DNA of 26,546 nucleotides. It comes from Carex sylvatica (Eukaryota; Streptophyta; Magnoliopsida; Poales; Cyperaceae). A program made the translations under genes and the position numbers. Below, piece by piece: positions 1 through 10,319 of the stretch. Where the stretch lies: the NCBI GenBank assembly GCA_964058845.1, contig CAXKVR010000144.1:1-26546 (forward strand), written 5' to 3'. Numbering within the stretch: position 1 is the first letter of the stretch; every line of letters starts with the position of its first letter. The notes beneath the pieces were generated by a model. That model saw only the letters and a list, made by a program, of their open reading frames with translations, was not told where the DNA came from and did not search any database.

Positions 1-149
1 AAGCAAGAGTGTGATAAGTATATTTTGAATTCTTTTTGGATCAATGGCAGTTTTAAAAAAAATGCTCAGTATGGAGCTTCCTTTTGTTGATGTTCAATTC
101 TACAGAATTTATCTGTATCAATTACAATAGAAGTAATATGCTTGTCAAG

Positions 150-151
<2 letters not shown>

Positions 152-223
<72 letters not shown>
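152..223. repeat. (TA)n(GA)n compound microsatellite
   Basis: An uninterrupted TA tract (about 152-199) passes directly into a GA tract (about 199-223). It borders the left end of foldback element A. The same TA-then-GA order recurs at the ends of other foldback elements in the window (633-650, 1051-1085, 9861-9888, 10705-10746), so it appears to belong to the element termini and is unlikely to be an independent repeat. Reading frames through it give YIYIYI and RERERE peptides that are not real genes. Confidence 0.9.
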
Positions 224-619
224 TGGACTTGGACTTGGGTGAGCCATGGCTCATCAAGTGTTTGTACTTCACACCGTATTTTTATTTTGAAAGTCCAAAT
301 GACCAATCAGAACCATTAGATGTGATCTCTATATTTAAATGTGCTTGGAGACAAAATTTTACATTTTTTGGAATTTTTTTACTATTTATTAAGTATTTTT
401 TAAAATTGATGTTTTGCTGTGAACAGTAAAAAATAATAAAATTTTCTGGACCATCGGATTAGCAATTTTAAAAAATACTTAATAAATAGTAAAAACTTCT
501 AAAAAATGTAAAATTGGTCTCCAAGCACATTTCAATATGGAGAACAAGATGAACGGTTCGGATCGGTTGTTTGAATTTTCAAAATGGCTAAAATGAGCCA
601 TAGCTCATTTTAGCCCAAC
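224..619. mobile_element. Foldback MITE, copy A
   Basis: About 396 bp forming an imperfect palindrome. The left arm carries a block reading 'GTGCTTGGAGACAAAATTTT' followed by 'TTTACTATTTATTAAG'. The right arm carries the reverse complement, 'CTTAATAAATAGTAAA', then 'TTGGTCTCCAAGCACATTT' and 'GAACGGTTCGGATCGG'. The outer ends contain the self-complementary TGAGCCATGGCTCA (left) and TGAGCCATAGCTCA (right). The loop holds 'GCTGTGAACAGTAAAA'. It has no coding capacity, so it would be a non-autonomous DNA element. Copy F (10747-11157) is the same subfamily. The superfamily cannot be assigned by eye. Confidence 0.75.
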
Positions 620-650
<31 letters not shown>

Positions 651-1049
651 TAAGGTTAGGGTGCTATGGGTTGCATAGAGGGCTACGGTGCTATGGCTCA
701 ATATTTAAGTTTTCAAAATTCTAACGGTTGATCCGAACCGTTCATTTTGTTCTCCTTATTAATATGTGTTTGGAGACCAAATTTACATTTTTTGAAAATT
801 TTTTACTATTTGTTTAGATAGGTTGAAAATCACTTGATCTAAATTTTTTTGCACCATTCAGATATTTGATTTTCTAACTATCTAAAAAAATAGTAAAATT
901 TTTCCAAAAAATGTAAAATTTCGTCTCCAAACACATATTAATATGGAGAACAAAATGAACAGTTCGGATCGACCTTTAGGATTTTGAAAACTCAAATATT
1001 GAGCTGTAGCACCGTAGCCCTCTATGCAACCCATAGCACCCTAGCCTTA

Positions 1050-1085
<36 letters not shown>
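620..1085. mobile_element. Foldback MITE, copy B (near-perfect palindrome)
   Basis: Left arm 651-832 and right arm 867-1050 are reverse complements at roughly 93% by eye, around a loop of about 34 bp. The outermost core bases are TAAGGTTAGGGTGCTATGGG on the left and the inverse, with one mismatch, on the right. Outside these, the flanks are also symmetric: TA tract then GA tract on the left (620-650), CT tract then TA tract on the right (1051-1085). The microsatellites are therefore part of the inverted repeat. The inner arms share the 'GGAGACCAAATTT' and 'TTTACTATTT' motifs with the other foldback copies, while the outer about 60 bp differ. It has no coding potential. Confidence 0.85.
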
Positions 1086-1350
1086 GGAACATGCTAGCAT
1101 GCTATGTTAAGCCACCGTTGAATTAGCGATTTTCAAAGTGGCTTAATAAATAGTAAAAGAATTAAAAAATATATAAAATTTGGTCTCCAAACACATTTCA
1201 ATATAGAGATCACATCTAACGGTTCAAATCGATTTTTTTGAATTTTAAAAATAAAAAAATAATTTATAAGCATATGTTCTCATATGCTTATATAAGTAAA
1301 GTAGATAATTTTTCTCTCTCTCTATGTGTATATATATATATATATATATA
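1086..1350. mobile_element. Foldback MITE, half copy C
   Basis: Only the right-arm type of sequence is present: 'GCGATTTTCAAAGTGGCTTA', 'TAAATAGTAAAAGAATT', 'AATTTGGTCTCCAAACACAT', then 'GAGATCACATCTAACGGTTC'. It ends in a CT tract (about 1311-1322) and a TA tract (about 1328-1350). A complementary left arm is not visible, so this is a truncated or solo-arm derivative. A short separate palindrome lies at about 1265-1290 around 'GCATATGTTCTCATATGC'. Confidence 0.65.
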
Positions 1351-1690
1351 AATAATTTAACTGAAATATTACAAGATCAAATTTTAAAATTTTATGTTCA
1401 GAACGTCAATTTAAGTAGTTTAATAAAATATCAATTTTTACTAATTTTTAAACTTCTCTACCATATAAGTAGTTTCATTACTAGACAAAAGGTTGCTACA
1501 ATTTGCCAATTGCAAAAACTAAAGTAATATATATTCAGGCCCGGTAGAAACAAGCATATCAGGCCCGTGTTTCTCTTGATAAAGATGCATCGAAATCAAA
1601 CATGCCGACCTTAAAAGAAAAAAAAAAAATCAAACATGCCACCTCACTGGGCACCTGTCTAGCGAGCAACGGCCTCCCAGCTGCATCCCC
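1351..1690. other. Intergenic, upstream of the LEA gene
   Basis: AT-rich up to about 1540, then noticeably more GC-rich from about 1560 towards the LEA promoter. No gene or repeat was recognised. A short reading frame at 1324-1527 starts inside a TA repeat and is rejected. Confidence 0.5.
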
Positions 1691-1699
1691 ACACGTGTC
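1691..1699 (+). promoter_or_regulatory. ABRE / G-box in the LEA promoter
   Basis: The sequence ACACGTGTC contains the ABRE core ACGTGTC and the palindromic CACGTG G-box, 180-188 bp before the LEA start codon. ABREs bind ABA-responsive bZIP factors and are typical of LEA promoters. That link is family knowledge and binding is not shown here. A possible TATA-like TTTAAAAT lies at about 1726-1733, with a C/A-rich stretch behind it, which would place transcription start near 1760 and leave a leader without upstream ATGs. Confidence 0.6.
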
Positions 1700-1878
1700 C
1701 ACAAAACACTCTCCTCGGTACCTCCTTTAAAATCCTTCCAGACTCAACTCACTTGTATATTGGGATTCTATCACACCAGGCTCAGTGATTGCCAATCTAA
1801 GCAAATAAAAGAAAGGAATAACTCTTACTAATTAAATTACATAAGGAATTGAGAAAAGGAACAACTGATTAAGCAGAA

Positions 1879-3166
1879 ATGAAGGTTTCCAGGAGAATAA
1901 TCGTTCCCTTGGTGATGCTCCTTGGGTTGTTACTTGTCGCAGCGGTGGTGGCGACAAAGGAAGACATAGAGGAGCCTGAGGAGTCGTGGAGCTCCTGGGC
2001 CAAGGACAAGGTCAGTGAAGGGTTGGGATTAAAACATCCTATGGGTGAAGAGGAGGTCGGGAGGAAGGCCGGGGAGACCATCAAGTCGACCAGAGAGAAC
2101 GCCCAACAGACTGTCAGTGGTGAGTTATGCACTTCTCTTGTTTATTTTTGTTGTCAATACAGACGACTAATTATATTGTGTACATTAAAAAATGGCCGTA
2201 ATAGTATGAATGGTACAGGGTGGAAATCACGGGCATCTTTTTATGGGTTTTTCTTTGGGGTTGGTTATAATTAGTGTAGTAAATGAAATGCAAGTTACAT
2301 GAACTTAGTATATAAATTATATCTAGCCAGTGCAGAGCACATTGAATGTAATTTAGATGATCTTTGGGTCACTTGTTTTCACACGCACACGCACACACAC
2401 ACACAACCCCCCTCTATTTTTTTTTTTTTTTTGCACGCCTATGTTGGCACCGTCTGATTGGTTTATGAAGAACTCTTGTTTCTTTGTTACATTTGAGAAA
2501 ACAATTTAATGGAAGCTCTGGTTTTCCCTCTTACAATAGAGAAAGCAAAGCAAGCAAAAGGAGGTGCAAAAAAGAGCACTGAGAAAATCGAGGAGGTAAC
2601 CTCAGGTATTTAGTTCTAGTGCGTTCTTATATGATTATCAAATATGAATTCTCTAATCTCTTTTCAAATAAAATAAGTTGATCTATGATTCAAACTGAAC
2701 AGAGGCAAGAAAGCAAGCAGCTGACAAGGCAGAGAAAGCCAAAGAAACTACCAAACACACAGCAGAGCAGGCCACTGAGGAGGCGAAAAAGAAGGCCGGA
2801 GAAGCTAGCGCAAAAACAAAGGAAGCAAAGGACAAGAGCAAGGAGAAGACCGGACAAGCACAGGAAAAGGTGTACGAATCGATGGAGTCAGCGAAGCAGA
2901 AGGTTCATGAGGGGTACGAGTTGGGAAAAGAGAAGGCCGGGGAAGCGGGTGTAAGAACAAAGGAAGCGGAGGAGAAGACCAAAGAGAAGGCTGGACAACC
3001 ACAAGAAAAGATAGACGAATCAAAGGAGGCGGCGAAGCAGAAAGTATACGGGGGTTATCAGACGGTGAAAGGGAAGGCGAAGGAAGTGGTTGATAGCGCG
3101 AAGGAGAAGTTCGACAGGGCAAAGGAGAATGTAGTTGGTGGTGAACATAAAGAGGAGGAGCTGTGA
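1879..3166 (+). CDS. LEA_4-type late embryogenesis abundant protein with signal peptide
   Basis: Three exons: 1879-2119, 2540-2605 and 2703-3166, giving 256 residues with both introns in phase 1. Residues 1-25 are a basic then strongly hydrophobic leader (KVSRR followed by an L/V/A core), predicted to direct the protein into the secretory pathway. Next comes an acidic segment with a tryptophan pair (ESWSSWAKDKV, residues 35-45). From about residue 80 to the end the chain is almost entirely K, E, A, Q, T and G with no prolonged hydrophobic stretch. It follows the 11-residue amphipathic periodicity of LEA_4 (group 3) proteins, with units such as TKEKAG and AKQKV(H/Y)(E/G)GY repeated. Known role: disordered in solution, helical on drying, protecting membranes and proteins during desiccation. 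The C-terminus is KEEEL, which resembles but does not match ER-retrieval tetrapeptides. The ABRE upstream suggests ABA and seed or drought regulation. No orthologue is named. Family assignment is strong, subcellular site is inferred. Confidence 0.88.
2380..2432. repeat. (CA)n microsatellite and poly-T in LEA intron 1
   Basis: An interrupted CA repeat (about 2380-2405, containing two CG-bearing units) is followed after a short C-rich spacer by a T run of about 16 (2417-2432). Both lie inside the first LEA intron (2120-2539). Likely length-polymorphic. No function is inferred. Confidence 0.9.
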
Positions 3167-4839
3167 ATCTCTTCCTAAATATCTTCTTTTCCACATCTTG
3201 TTCACGTTGTATTTTGTGTTTTTCCTCGTTTTTAACAATTTTTTTTTCTTGTGTTGTTTTTTCGGAAGTCTTGTTGTAAGTAGAATATTCTGCAGAGTTG
3301 TGGTTTGTTGGTTAAATAATATAATCTAGTGATCTTATGTTTTCAAATCATGCGCTTATTTCAATCTGGTAAATTTATGTTGGATGTACCAATTGTAAGG
3401 TACCGCCAGGCTAGTTGTGACGTATGGCACTTCAATTCTTTCTTTTAGGATGCAATTTATGTGTTTGTGTGTTTCAATCTGGTAAATTCATGTGTTTCAG
3501 CCTTTCAGGTCTCTCTCGTGCCTGGGTCAAAATTTTCTCCTGCAAATGAACCTGATTCGCATTCCGTGACTTCCGTCACCCACCAACTTCAATTAACAAA
3601 TAAAAAGACACTGCTTAAGCATTTTGTTGTAGTTTTCATTACCTTTTGCTTCAACGTTAGTGGATTAAAAATAGGACATGATCCGTACATCACGCATTTA
3701 GAAGTTAGAACAGTGTAATGATATCTAAAACAAAGCAATTCGTTCGTTATCCATGATAGGACTGTAATGTAATCTAAGAACCAAGACAAATTTCAAAGGC
3801 AATTTCTTGTTTTGAGATGCTCAGGCAATTTTCATTAAAATGGTACCCCTGAAGTACCCTGAGCTCAGACCAATCTCCAGTGCTTGATTCAAATTCAACT
3901 AGAACTCTTTTTACGGTTAAGCAATAATGAAATAATAGTTTTAAGGAAAATTACATCAGTGATGGCTATAAATTAGCAGATTGCGTTCCAGCAATAGCTA
4001 TTGCTATTGGTGGAACCCAGCTCTGCTATCATGTAGTACCATATTTGGGAACTACCACTCATTTCCTAAATGTAGCATGGACTCAAATGCACCTTTGATG
4101 CTTTGAACCAAATTGATGTGCATAAACTTTGATAAATTTAATACTGCCTGTGCATTTACCAGTAAATCAGGCAACTGGACCAACCAAGAAGCAAACAGTA
4201 GAATCACCGAATGGAAGTATTAACATTTTTAATTAAAAAAACTATAAAACTTAGTTCCAATTATTGATGATCCAGCACTAAAGGTGAAACACATTCAGAG
4301 AGCAACAAATAGAAATAAGCACCTACATTACTCCACCCCCTTCAACCTCACCACCAGTACTGTAATGTCCTCAAAACCTAACCACAACCAAATTTCTCTG
4401 AAAGATTTCACATCTGTGCGTCAGCACTTGAGAAGCATCTAGCTCACAACAGGACCTAACATCCTCTCTAAATATCACCATCAACCCCAAAACAGAACTA
4501 CAAAAACAACTTCCATCTCCTAATTGACACCCTCATCAGGTATAAGACCAAAATTGAAATTTGGTATATTTCTGTTCATAAATTCCACCAAAGCTCAGCA
4601 AGGAATAAATGCACCTAAGCCACAGAAACTAATTTCCACCTAATTTTCTTTCAGAAAAAACCACATCTTTTGTAAAAGTTTGAATCAATGCACCTTAGAA
4701 AGTTCTGGTGTGAAAAAAGTATGAAGGTTGCTCCCGGAAAAAAGGAAGTTATTTACATGGGCATTTTATAGTTAATGTGGCTATGGTGCAATTACCCCTC
4801 TGAGAAAAACTATATATTAGATTACCTAGTAAAACCAAG
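3167..4839. other. Convergent intergenic region between LEA and F-box/kelch genes
   Basis: Holds the 3' UTR of the LEA gene (T-rich, with AATAAT-like signals near 3310) and, on the opposite strand, the 3' UTR of the F-box/kelch gene. No further conserved coding block was recognised. Short frames at 3461-3718 (+) and 3589-3789 (-) overlap each other, lack family features and are treated as chance. Confidence 0.5.
3359..3493 (+). repeat. 22-bp direct repeat pair
   Basis: A 22-bp block beginning TTTCAATCTGGTAAATT occurs at 3359-3380 and again at 3472-3493 with one mismatch (T/C), the copies starting 113 bp apart. It lies just downstream of the LEA coding region, in what is probably 3' UTR or flank. 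It may mark an old local duplication. No function is claimed. Confidence 0.8.
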
Positions 4840-7154
4840 CTATACTTGAAGCACCTGACAATGCACGATATGGCTCTTCAATCCACCCCGACCTGCTATG
4901 GTCGACCACAGATTTGCCATAAAGGATTTTTGCTGAAGCACCTTGCCCCCAATAGTCTCCCACAAAGGAGCACTACCTGTCTCCAGACTCGAACCTGAGA
5001 TATCCACGAGACTAATACTCATGTCATTTCTTATCACGCACAATTTCCCATTTAATGACACCAAAGCGGCAGCATCAAAGACGCGAGAACTCCCCATATG
5101 GTTTTTGCTATCAGTGAACCGGGTCCATGAACAGGTGGACCTATCATAAACCCTAAGCTTGCAACCATCCTTACAATCAACTGCATAAAGCCGACCATTG
5201 AAGGACAAACTAGGGTTCCTCCAACCTGTCACCATGCCGTCTCCAACTGTCGACCATACATTTGAGCTTGGTAAATACACCTCGCTCACCACCTGTCGGT
5301 GAGAATCAAGCCCCTTGAGAAACCACTTGCCTTCATAAACAACCCCTATAAATGGTACCATACCAGTACTCATTTCGGTCACACAAGCCCACCTATTTCG
5401 ATTTGGATCATACACCTCAGCTGACCTTAGCGTTCTTTGTATACCTTCACACTCACCACCAGCAACATAAAGACAATTGTTTATGACACATGAGCCGAAG
5501 AAGTGTCTTTTCCGCAGCATATCAGGTGCTCTTTGCCATTTATTGGTCCGGGCATTGTAAAAGACCACCCGCCTCATGGAACCCCTTATCGGGTCTTTAC
5601 CACCAAAGAGGTACAAATAGCACCCGCTAAGGACAGCTGTTCCGAACCCAAGTGCCTCAGAGTATTCAGGAGGAACAGGTGGCAATGGCTTCCACAGTTG
5701 ATAAATTGGGTCAAAGGCTTGCCATGATATTTTACCTTCTCTGTCTCTTTTAAAGACATAGACCCACTCTTCAGCCATACCTAAAATTTATAGGCTACAT
5801 AGTCAGGCAAGTGCATGACTTCATTATACCTAGTACTTGTAAAATACTTGTAATGTTTCTTAACAAGATGATCTACTGAATAAATTGTAGTAGTGAAATG
5901 TTAAAAAAGGTCACTTCAGAGTTACAAAAGCATTTTTGCGGAGCTTTTATCCCTGTTCAACCACACATACAATACCAAAAAAATGTGAAACCCCCTATGA
6001 AACTAAGACTTATCCTGTGTACCCTAAAAGCATGAGCATTCTTTCATAAGAAAAACAATTTAGCCCTTCTCCTCATTGTGTACACAGATAAATAGTGAGT
6101 GGACTGGGCATATATGTGATACATCCTGTTTTGCAAGCATACAAGTAAATTATTTGGGGTTTCACAAAAACACAAGAAATAACCTTTATTTTTGCAAAAC
6201 TATCTAAAGTTGAAGGAAAAGAGGATATTGATGTTAGCATGCCTTTGCATGTAATGGAGTATTATTCTGAAAAATCTAAACCAATACCTGTTTTCTTCCT
6301 GAGAGAGTAGAAGTAATTTCCAGACAAGAGACGATTCCACCTCTTACACACAAGGCGCAAATTTGGATGCACGGCACGGGGGACACGAATCAGACAAGCA
6401 ATCGCCAGGTCATCAGGTAGACCAGGCAGAAGTGGGGCCTGAGTGCGAGCGCGGTCTTTGCGTGAATTTCTCGGCTTCCGCCTTATGTTTGGTTTGATAT
6501 CAGGTTGTAGGCATAGCTTCGCACCAGGCACAAACTTTCGGGCCCCCACTACAGTTTTAAGACCCGCATCCACACGGCAGTAGCATGACACAGAATCAAC
6601 CTGTTTGCAGAGTAAAGCTTAAAAGTGAGAAACAAAAACCAAACTGACCTTTAGCTGTCTCACATTGTGTAATTGTTTTCAATTTACTCGACCTTAGCCC
6701 AACTATTCCATAAACTTTACAAAAATATCCTAACAAAATACAGGTTATTATAATTCGCTCATTTCCAAAAGGGGAAAAATCTCAATTAGTAAATACTCTC
6801 ATGTAATCCATCCATACATAAATTACACATCATTAGATTACACGAAAATTGACACGGATCATAAGAAATCAACACATATGGACATAAATTAACAGGATTA
6901 GAAACAAAATTACAATAAGAAAGCCTGTCCGACCATATAAAAACTGAAATCTTCCAAAACCTAAATCAAGCACTGGTAGTAAACAAAATACCACCAATTG
7001 AAGGATAAAGCTTATAGATCCAGAATTAACAAAAATTCTACCAAATACCCAAATTAAGCTAAAAAATAGGAAAATCACCGAGCAAGCTTACCAATGGAGC
7101 TTGAACCCGTACGCCTCTAAGCGCGCTTCGCGAAACTTCTGTGGCCCCATCCAT
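4840..7154 (-). CDS. SAGL1: F-box/kelch-repeat protein, SAGL1 (At1g55270) homologue
   Basis: Three exons on the minus strand: 7154-7092, 6600-6288 and 5780-4840, with introns in phase 0 and phase 1, all GT-AG. The product is 438 residues, close to the roughly 434 of the Arabidopsis protein. Residues 22-33 include VDSVSCYCRVDAG, a signature of this subfamily. The F-box spans about 78-125 (LLPGLPDDLAIACL, then LVCKRW). Kelch repeats fill about 140-410, with repeat cores such as YLFGGKDP, LYVAGGECEG and RLYAVDC. The C-terminus is KSHIVHCQVLQV. Known role of the family: SKP1-binding substrate adaptor of SCF E3 ligases. Arabidopsis SAGL1 promotes degradation of the wax enzyme CER3 and of phenylalanine ammonia-lyase. 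The start at 7154 sits in a CCATGG context, and joining exon 1 to VDSVSCYC matches the family. The leader is CT-rich. No break was seen. Confidence 0.93.
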
Positions 7155-9083
7155 GGATCCAGGCAAAAGGACAAGACAAATATGAGAGAGAAGAGAAAGG
7201 AGAGAGGAGACGAACAATCAGTGCATGAAAATAATTTTCTCTCTTTAATTCGTTCTTGTTTTGAGAAACAAATAAAAGGAGCTGAGGGGAGAAGGGCAAT
7301 TAATCGCGCTTCTCTCAACTTTGCTTCGGTCTTTTCACCAGTGAGTACTGGCGAGATTTCTGGTGTGATTCCATTCCTTTGAGTTTGGGAAATTTCTTAT
7401 TTACCCCCCAAGATATTCAAATTATCACGAATGAGGTAACCTCTTGTTGAACTTTAACCGTTATTAAGTCTAAACAATACAATTGCCAGTTTATATTTTA
7501 TTTTTTACTCTTATCGTTCATTCATAAGCAATTATTTGGTATGTTTATCTACAGAAGTATTATCCCACAATTTTTATTCTCTGGAGAAAAATAGTATTCT
7601 ATAATCTCATTTGAACAATATATTCGTAAGAAGATAAAATGTTTGTTTTTCTGACAAAAAAATTATTTAATAATGATATGTAATGTATTTTTTATTTCAT
7701 TATAGTGAGATGCTATGAGATTCATGTATATTACTAATTTTACAATTATAGAATTAAAAAATAAAATTGTATAACCTTTTTTATAGTTTAGAAAGATTGT
7801 GTATTAAATTTGATATAATTTAAAATAGTGACTGACGTTTGCCATCTCATATCAGAATTTCAAAAGAACTTAAAATTTTGAGAGGCAATGTACAAGATAT
7901 TTTGTCTTTCATAGAGTAAATGTAAATTGTTGAAGTTTTTAAGGTATATAAGGAATTTGGCCTTTTGAGTGCATAATTACGTATTAAATATTAGGAAAGG
8001 AGAACACAAGTCGTCGCTTTTTACTCTCCCTACTTGCTACGATTTGTTTTAGCAATTTCTAACTAAGACTTCTGATCAAAAAAATAAAAAATAAAAAAAA
8101 ATTCTAACTAAGACTTCACACACAAAAGTCGCATCTCTGGACCAGCTTCACATTTTATGTGGTCACCAAACTCCTTTTCCAACATTTCTTTTTCGCTTTT
8201 GTATTATTTTAGGAAATGTTTTCGAACTGACGAAATTCGGTACAATAATTCCGCAAAGTACATTTTTTGTTGACTCAATGTTGTTTTCATCGACTAATTA
8301 AATAGTGTATAAATACCTTCTTATCCCGTTTATAGTTACGTGTTTAGTATTTCATGTAACTTCTTTCATAATTTTTTTTTTTTACGATTAAATTGGTCAT
8401 CAAATGTAATTAACAAACTTACTAAAAAATATATATATAATTTAACAAACAAACTTTGTTAAGCGGGAAAGATTTAGGGTGTGTTCGGTTGTTACAAAGT
8501 TATATGGAAAAACGAATGTAGTTGTACTGTAGAAATTGTGTGAATTTTTTTAATTTGTTTTCAAAATATGTATATTTATCTACATTTATTTTTATTATCT
8601 GCATACCAACTTAGAGAAAATAATTATTTTGTATATTACAAATAGTGTACTTTTATTTAATATACAAATCTTAACTAACAATATCAATTTTTCATTAAAA
8701 TTAAAATTAAAATTATGTATTATTCAAATTTACAAACTTAGTGCAACCGGTTCTAGACTAACTTCTAAAAAATGTACAAGATTTAATTAATACTAATTAA
8801 GGAGCCTTGATTACTACATCATTGGAATTAGCCTATTCTGCCCCTATGGATGATCATGTGCTGGATTCCGGAGGAGAAATTATGTGGGAGCTTGACTAGG
8901 CCTAGGATATTCATTGCATGGGTCTAGTAAATATAAAATAATGTCGTTGTCAGAAATTGAATTAATGTAACTTTTTTTTTTTTTTGCATGTGATGAGTAG
9001 GTAGTGAATAACCAAAAATACGGAATATTTGAACATATTACGTATGTTATTTACGTATTCTTGAATACGGCATATATATACAG
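7155..9083. other. Gene-poor intergenic region upstream of SAGL1
   Basis: Positions 7155-7380 should hold the SAGL1 5' UTR and core promoter (minus strand, pyrimidine-rich transcript). Beyond that the DNA is very AT-rich with poly-T and poly-A runs (for example 8368-8383 and 8971-8985). A single end-like motif, GGGTGTGTTCGGTTG at about 8479, resembles a DNA-transposon terminus, but no matching inverted end was found. A slightly more GC-rich block at about 8800-8930 was not identified. Confidence 0.5.
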
Positions 9084-9234
9084 GGTATGTTTAGTTGCAA
9101 TTTAATAATAGTAAGAATAGTTTGTTCTAATAAGACAAATAAGTTTTGTTCTCTATTCTTGCTATTTTAACACATTCAAACACCGAATAGCTTGTTCTCA
9201 AAAATAGCATATTCTTGTTGCAACTAAACATACC
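9084..9234. mobile_element. Small MITE with 17-bp terminal inverted repeats
   Basis: The left end GGTATGTTTAGTTGCAA (9084-9100) is perfectly complementary to the right end TTGCAACTAAACATACC (9218-9234). Just inside, AAGAATAGTTTGTTCTAATA is partly mirrored by CGAATAGCTTGTTCTC and by TATTCTTG. The whole is 151 bp with no coding capacity. ATAC occurs on both sides (near 9078 and 9237) but no clean target-site duplication was fixed, so the superfamily is left open. Confidence 0.8.
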
Positions 9235-9860
9235 TTATACGATATAGCACGTGTCGTTTGTAGACATGTTTATGTTGATATATATGTTCGAAAGTAGAGA
9301 ATTTAGACACTATACGATATGACAGAATACGGTTAAGGACGCATTTAGACAAGATGCATACAAACATGCCTACAGTTTGGACGCAAAAATTTCATCAGAA
9401 TTGTATCAGTTTAGTAGAAGACCTGTTAAAAGTCCTAGTTGAATTTGTACCTAAATATAACCGAAAAATTGAAAACTAGATGAAAAAATTAATAAAAGGA
9501 AAAAAAAAATGAACCCATGATAGAAAATTTTAAAATTACAATATTATTAATTTGTCTTTATTCCTTATTAATTTTTTGGAGAACATTCTATTTATTTTAT
9601 ATATTTAACTAATTTTAACATTTTCGGGAGCATTTAATGAAAAATACCCCCACCAAAAAAATAAAAAATAAACACCATGACACGACATTATTTTGGCACA
9701 ACCAAACACGGAATGCCAACTCGCACCGTGTCGATATCCATGTTGTGCTAATTTCCTACACTGTGCAACACCGTATGGATTATTTCTTAGTCGTGCCCGC
9801 ACTGACGCCAAACACGTACGGGAGAGCACAACATTAATATTATTCCCTCTGAGCAGGCAT
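9235..9860. other. Intergenic with an unidentified GC-richer block
   Basis: Mostly AT-rich. At about 9640-9830 there is a roughly 190-bp block with clearly higher GC and many CACG, GTGC and CGTG words (GACACGACATT, AACACGTACGGG). Such sequence often comes from decayed retroelements in plants. I could not assign it, and the overlapping reading frames there have no recognisable domain. Confidence 0.35.
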
Positions 9861-10319
9861 TTTATATATATATATAGAGAGAGAGAGAGGAGGAGAAGTT
9901 GGCTAATATCAAATCGATTGTTTCTGAGATTCTATGCAACTAAGTCGTTTTTGAATTTTCAAAGTCCAAAAGATTGATCTGAACCGTTAAATGTGATCTC
10001 TATATTAAAATGTGCTTGGAGATCAAATTTTACATTATTTTTTTGAATTTTTTACTATTTATTAAGCTACTTTGAAAATCGCTGATCCAACGGTGGCTTC
10101 TGGTTTTACTGTTTTGTTAAGTCACTGTTGGATCAGCGATTTTCAAAGTGGCTTAATAAATAGTAAAAGAATTCAGAAAAATATAAAATTTGGTCTCCGA
10201 GCACATTTTAATATAGAGATCACATCTAACGGTTCGGATCGACTTTTTGGACTTTGAAAATTAAAAAATAACTTAGTTGCACGGGACCTCAGGAATAATT
10301 GATTTGATAGACTAATATC
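9861..10319. mobile_element. Foldback MITE, copy D
   Basis: Begins with a TA tract and GA tract (9861-9888). The left end has GGCTAATATCAAATCGATTG and GCAACTAAGT. The right end has the inverse (ACTTAGTTGC at about 10271-10280, then GACTAATATC at 10310-10319). The arms carry 'GTGCTTGGAGATCAAATTTT', 'TTTACTATTTATTAAG' and 'AAAATCGCTGATCCAACGG', mirrored by 'GGATCAGCGATTTTCAAAG' and 'AAATTTGGTCTCCGAGCACA'. It is a palindromic non-autonomous element with no coding capacity. Its right end overlaps the left end of copy E by about 10 bp. Confidence 0.75.

Noticed and set aside
66..429. Two reading frames (minus 66-272, plus 142-429) across the TA/GA repeat
   Set aside because: They encode YIYIYI, RERERE or SLSLSL runs from the microsatellite and continue into a foldback element.
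2685..3194. Frames overlapping LEA exon 3 on both strands (2685-2954 plus, 2805-3194 minus)
   Set aside because: Purine-rich coding sequence leaves the other frames open. Their products are basic or proline/serine-rich low-complexity chains, and the LEA frame joins correctly to exons 1 and 2.
7088..7382. Frames at the SAGL1 5' end (7088-7318, 7117-7299 minus; 7101-7382 plus)
   Set aside because: They are shifted relative to the 7154-7092 exon, which alone joins in frame to VDSVSCYC.
9082..9240. ATAC as the target-site duplication of the 151-bp MITE
   Set aside because: The match is short, lies in TA-rich DNA and would require trimming the ends differently on each side.
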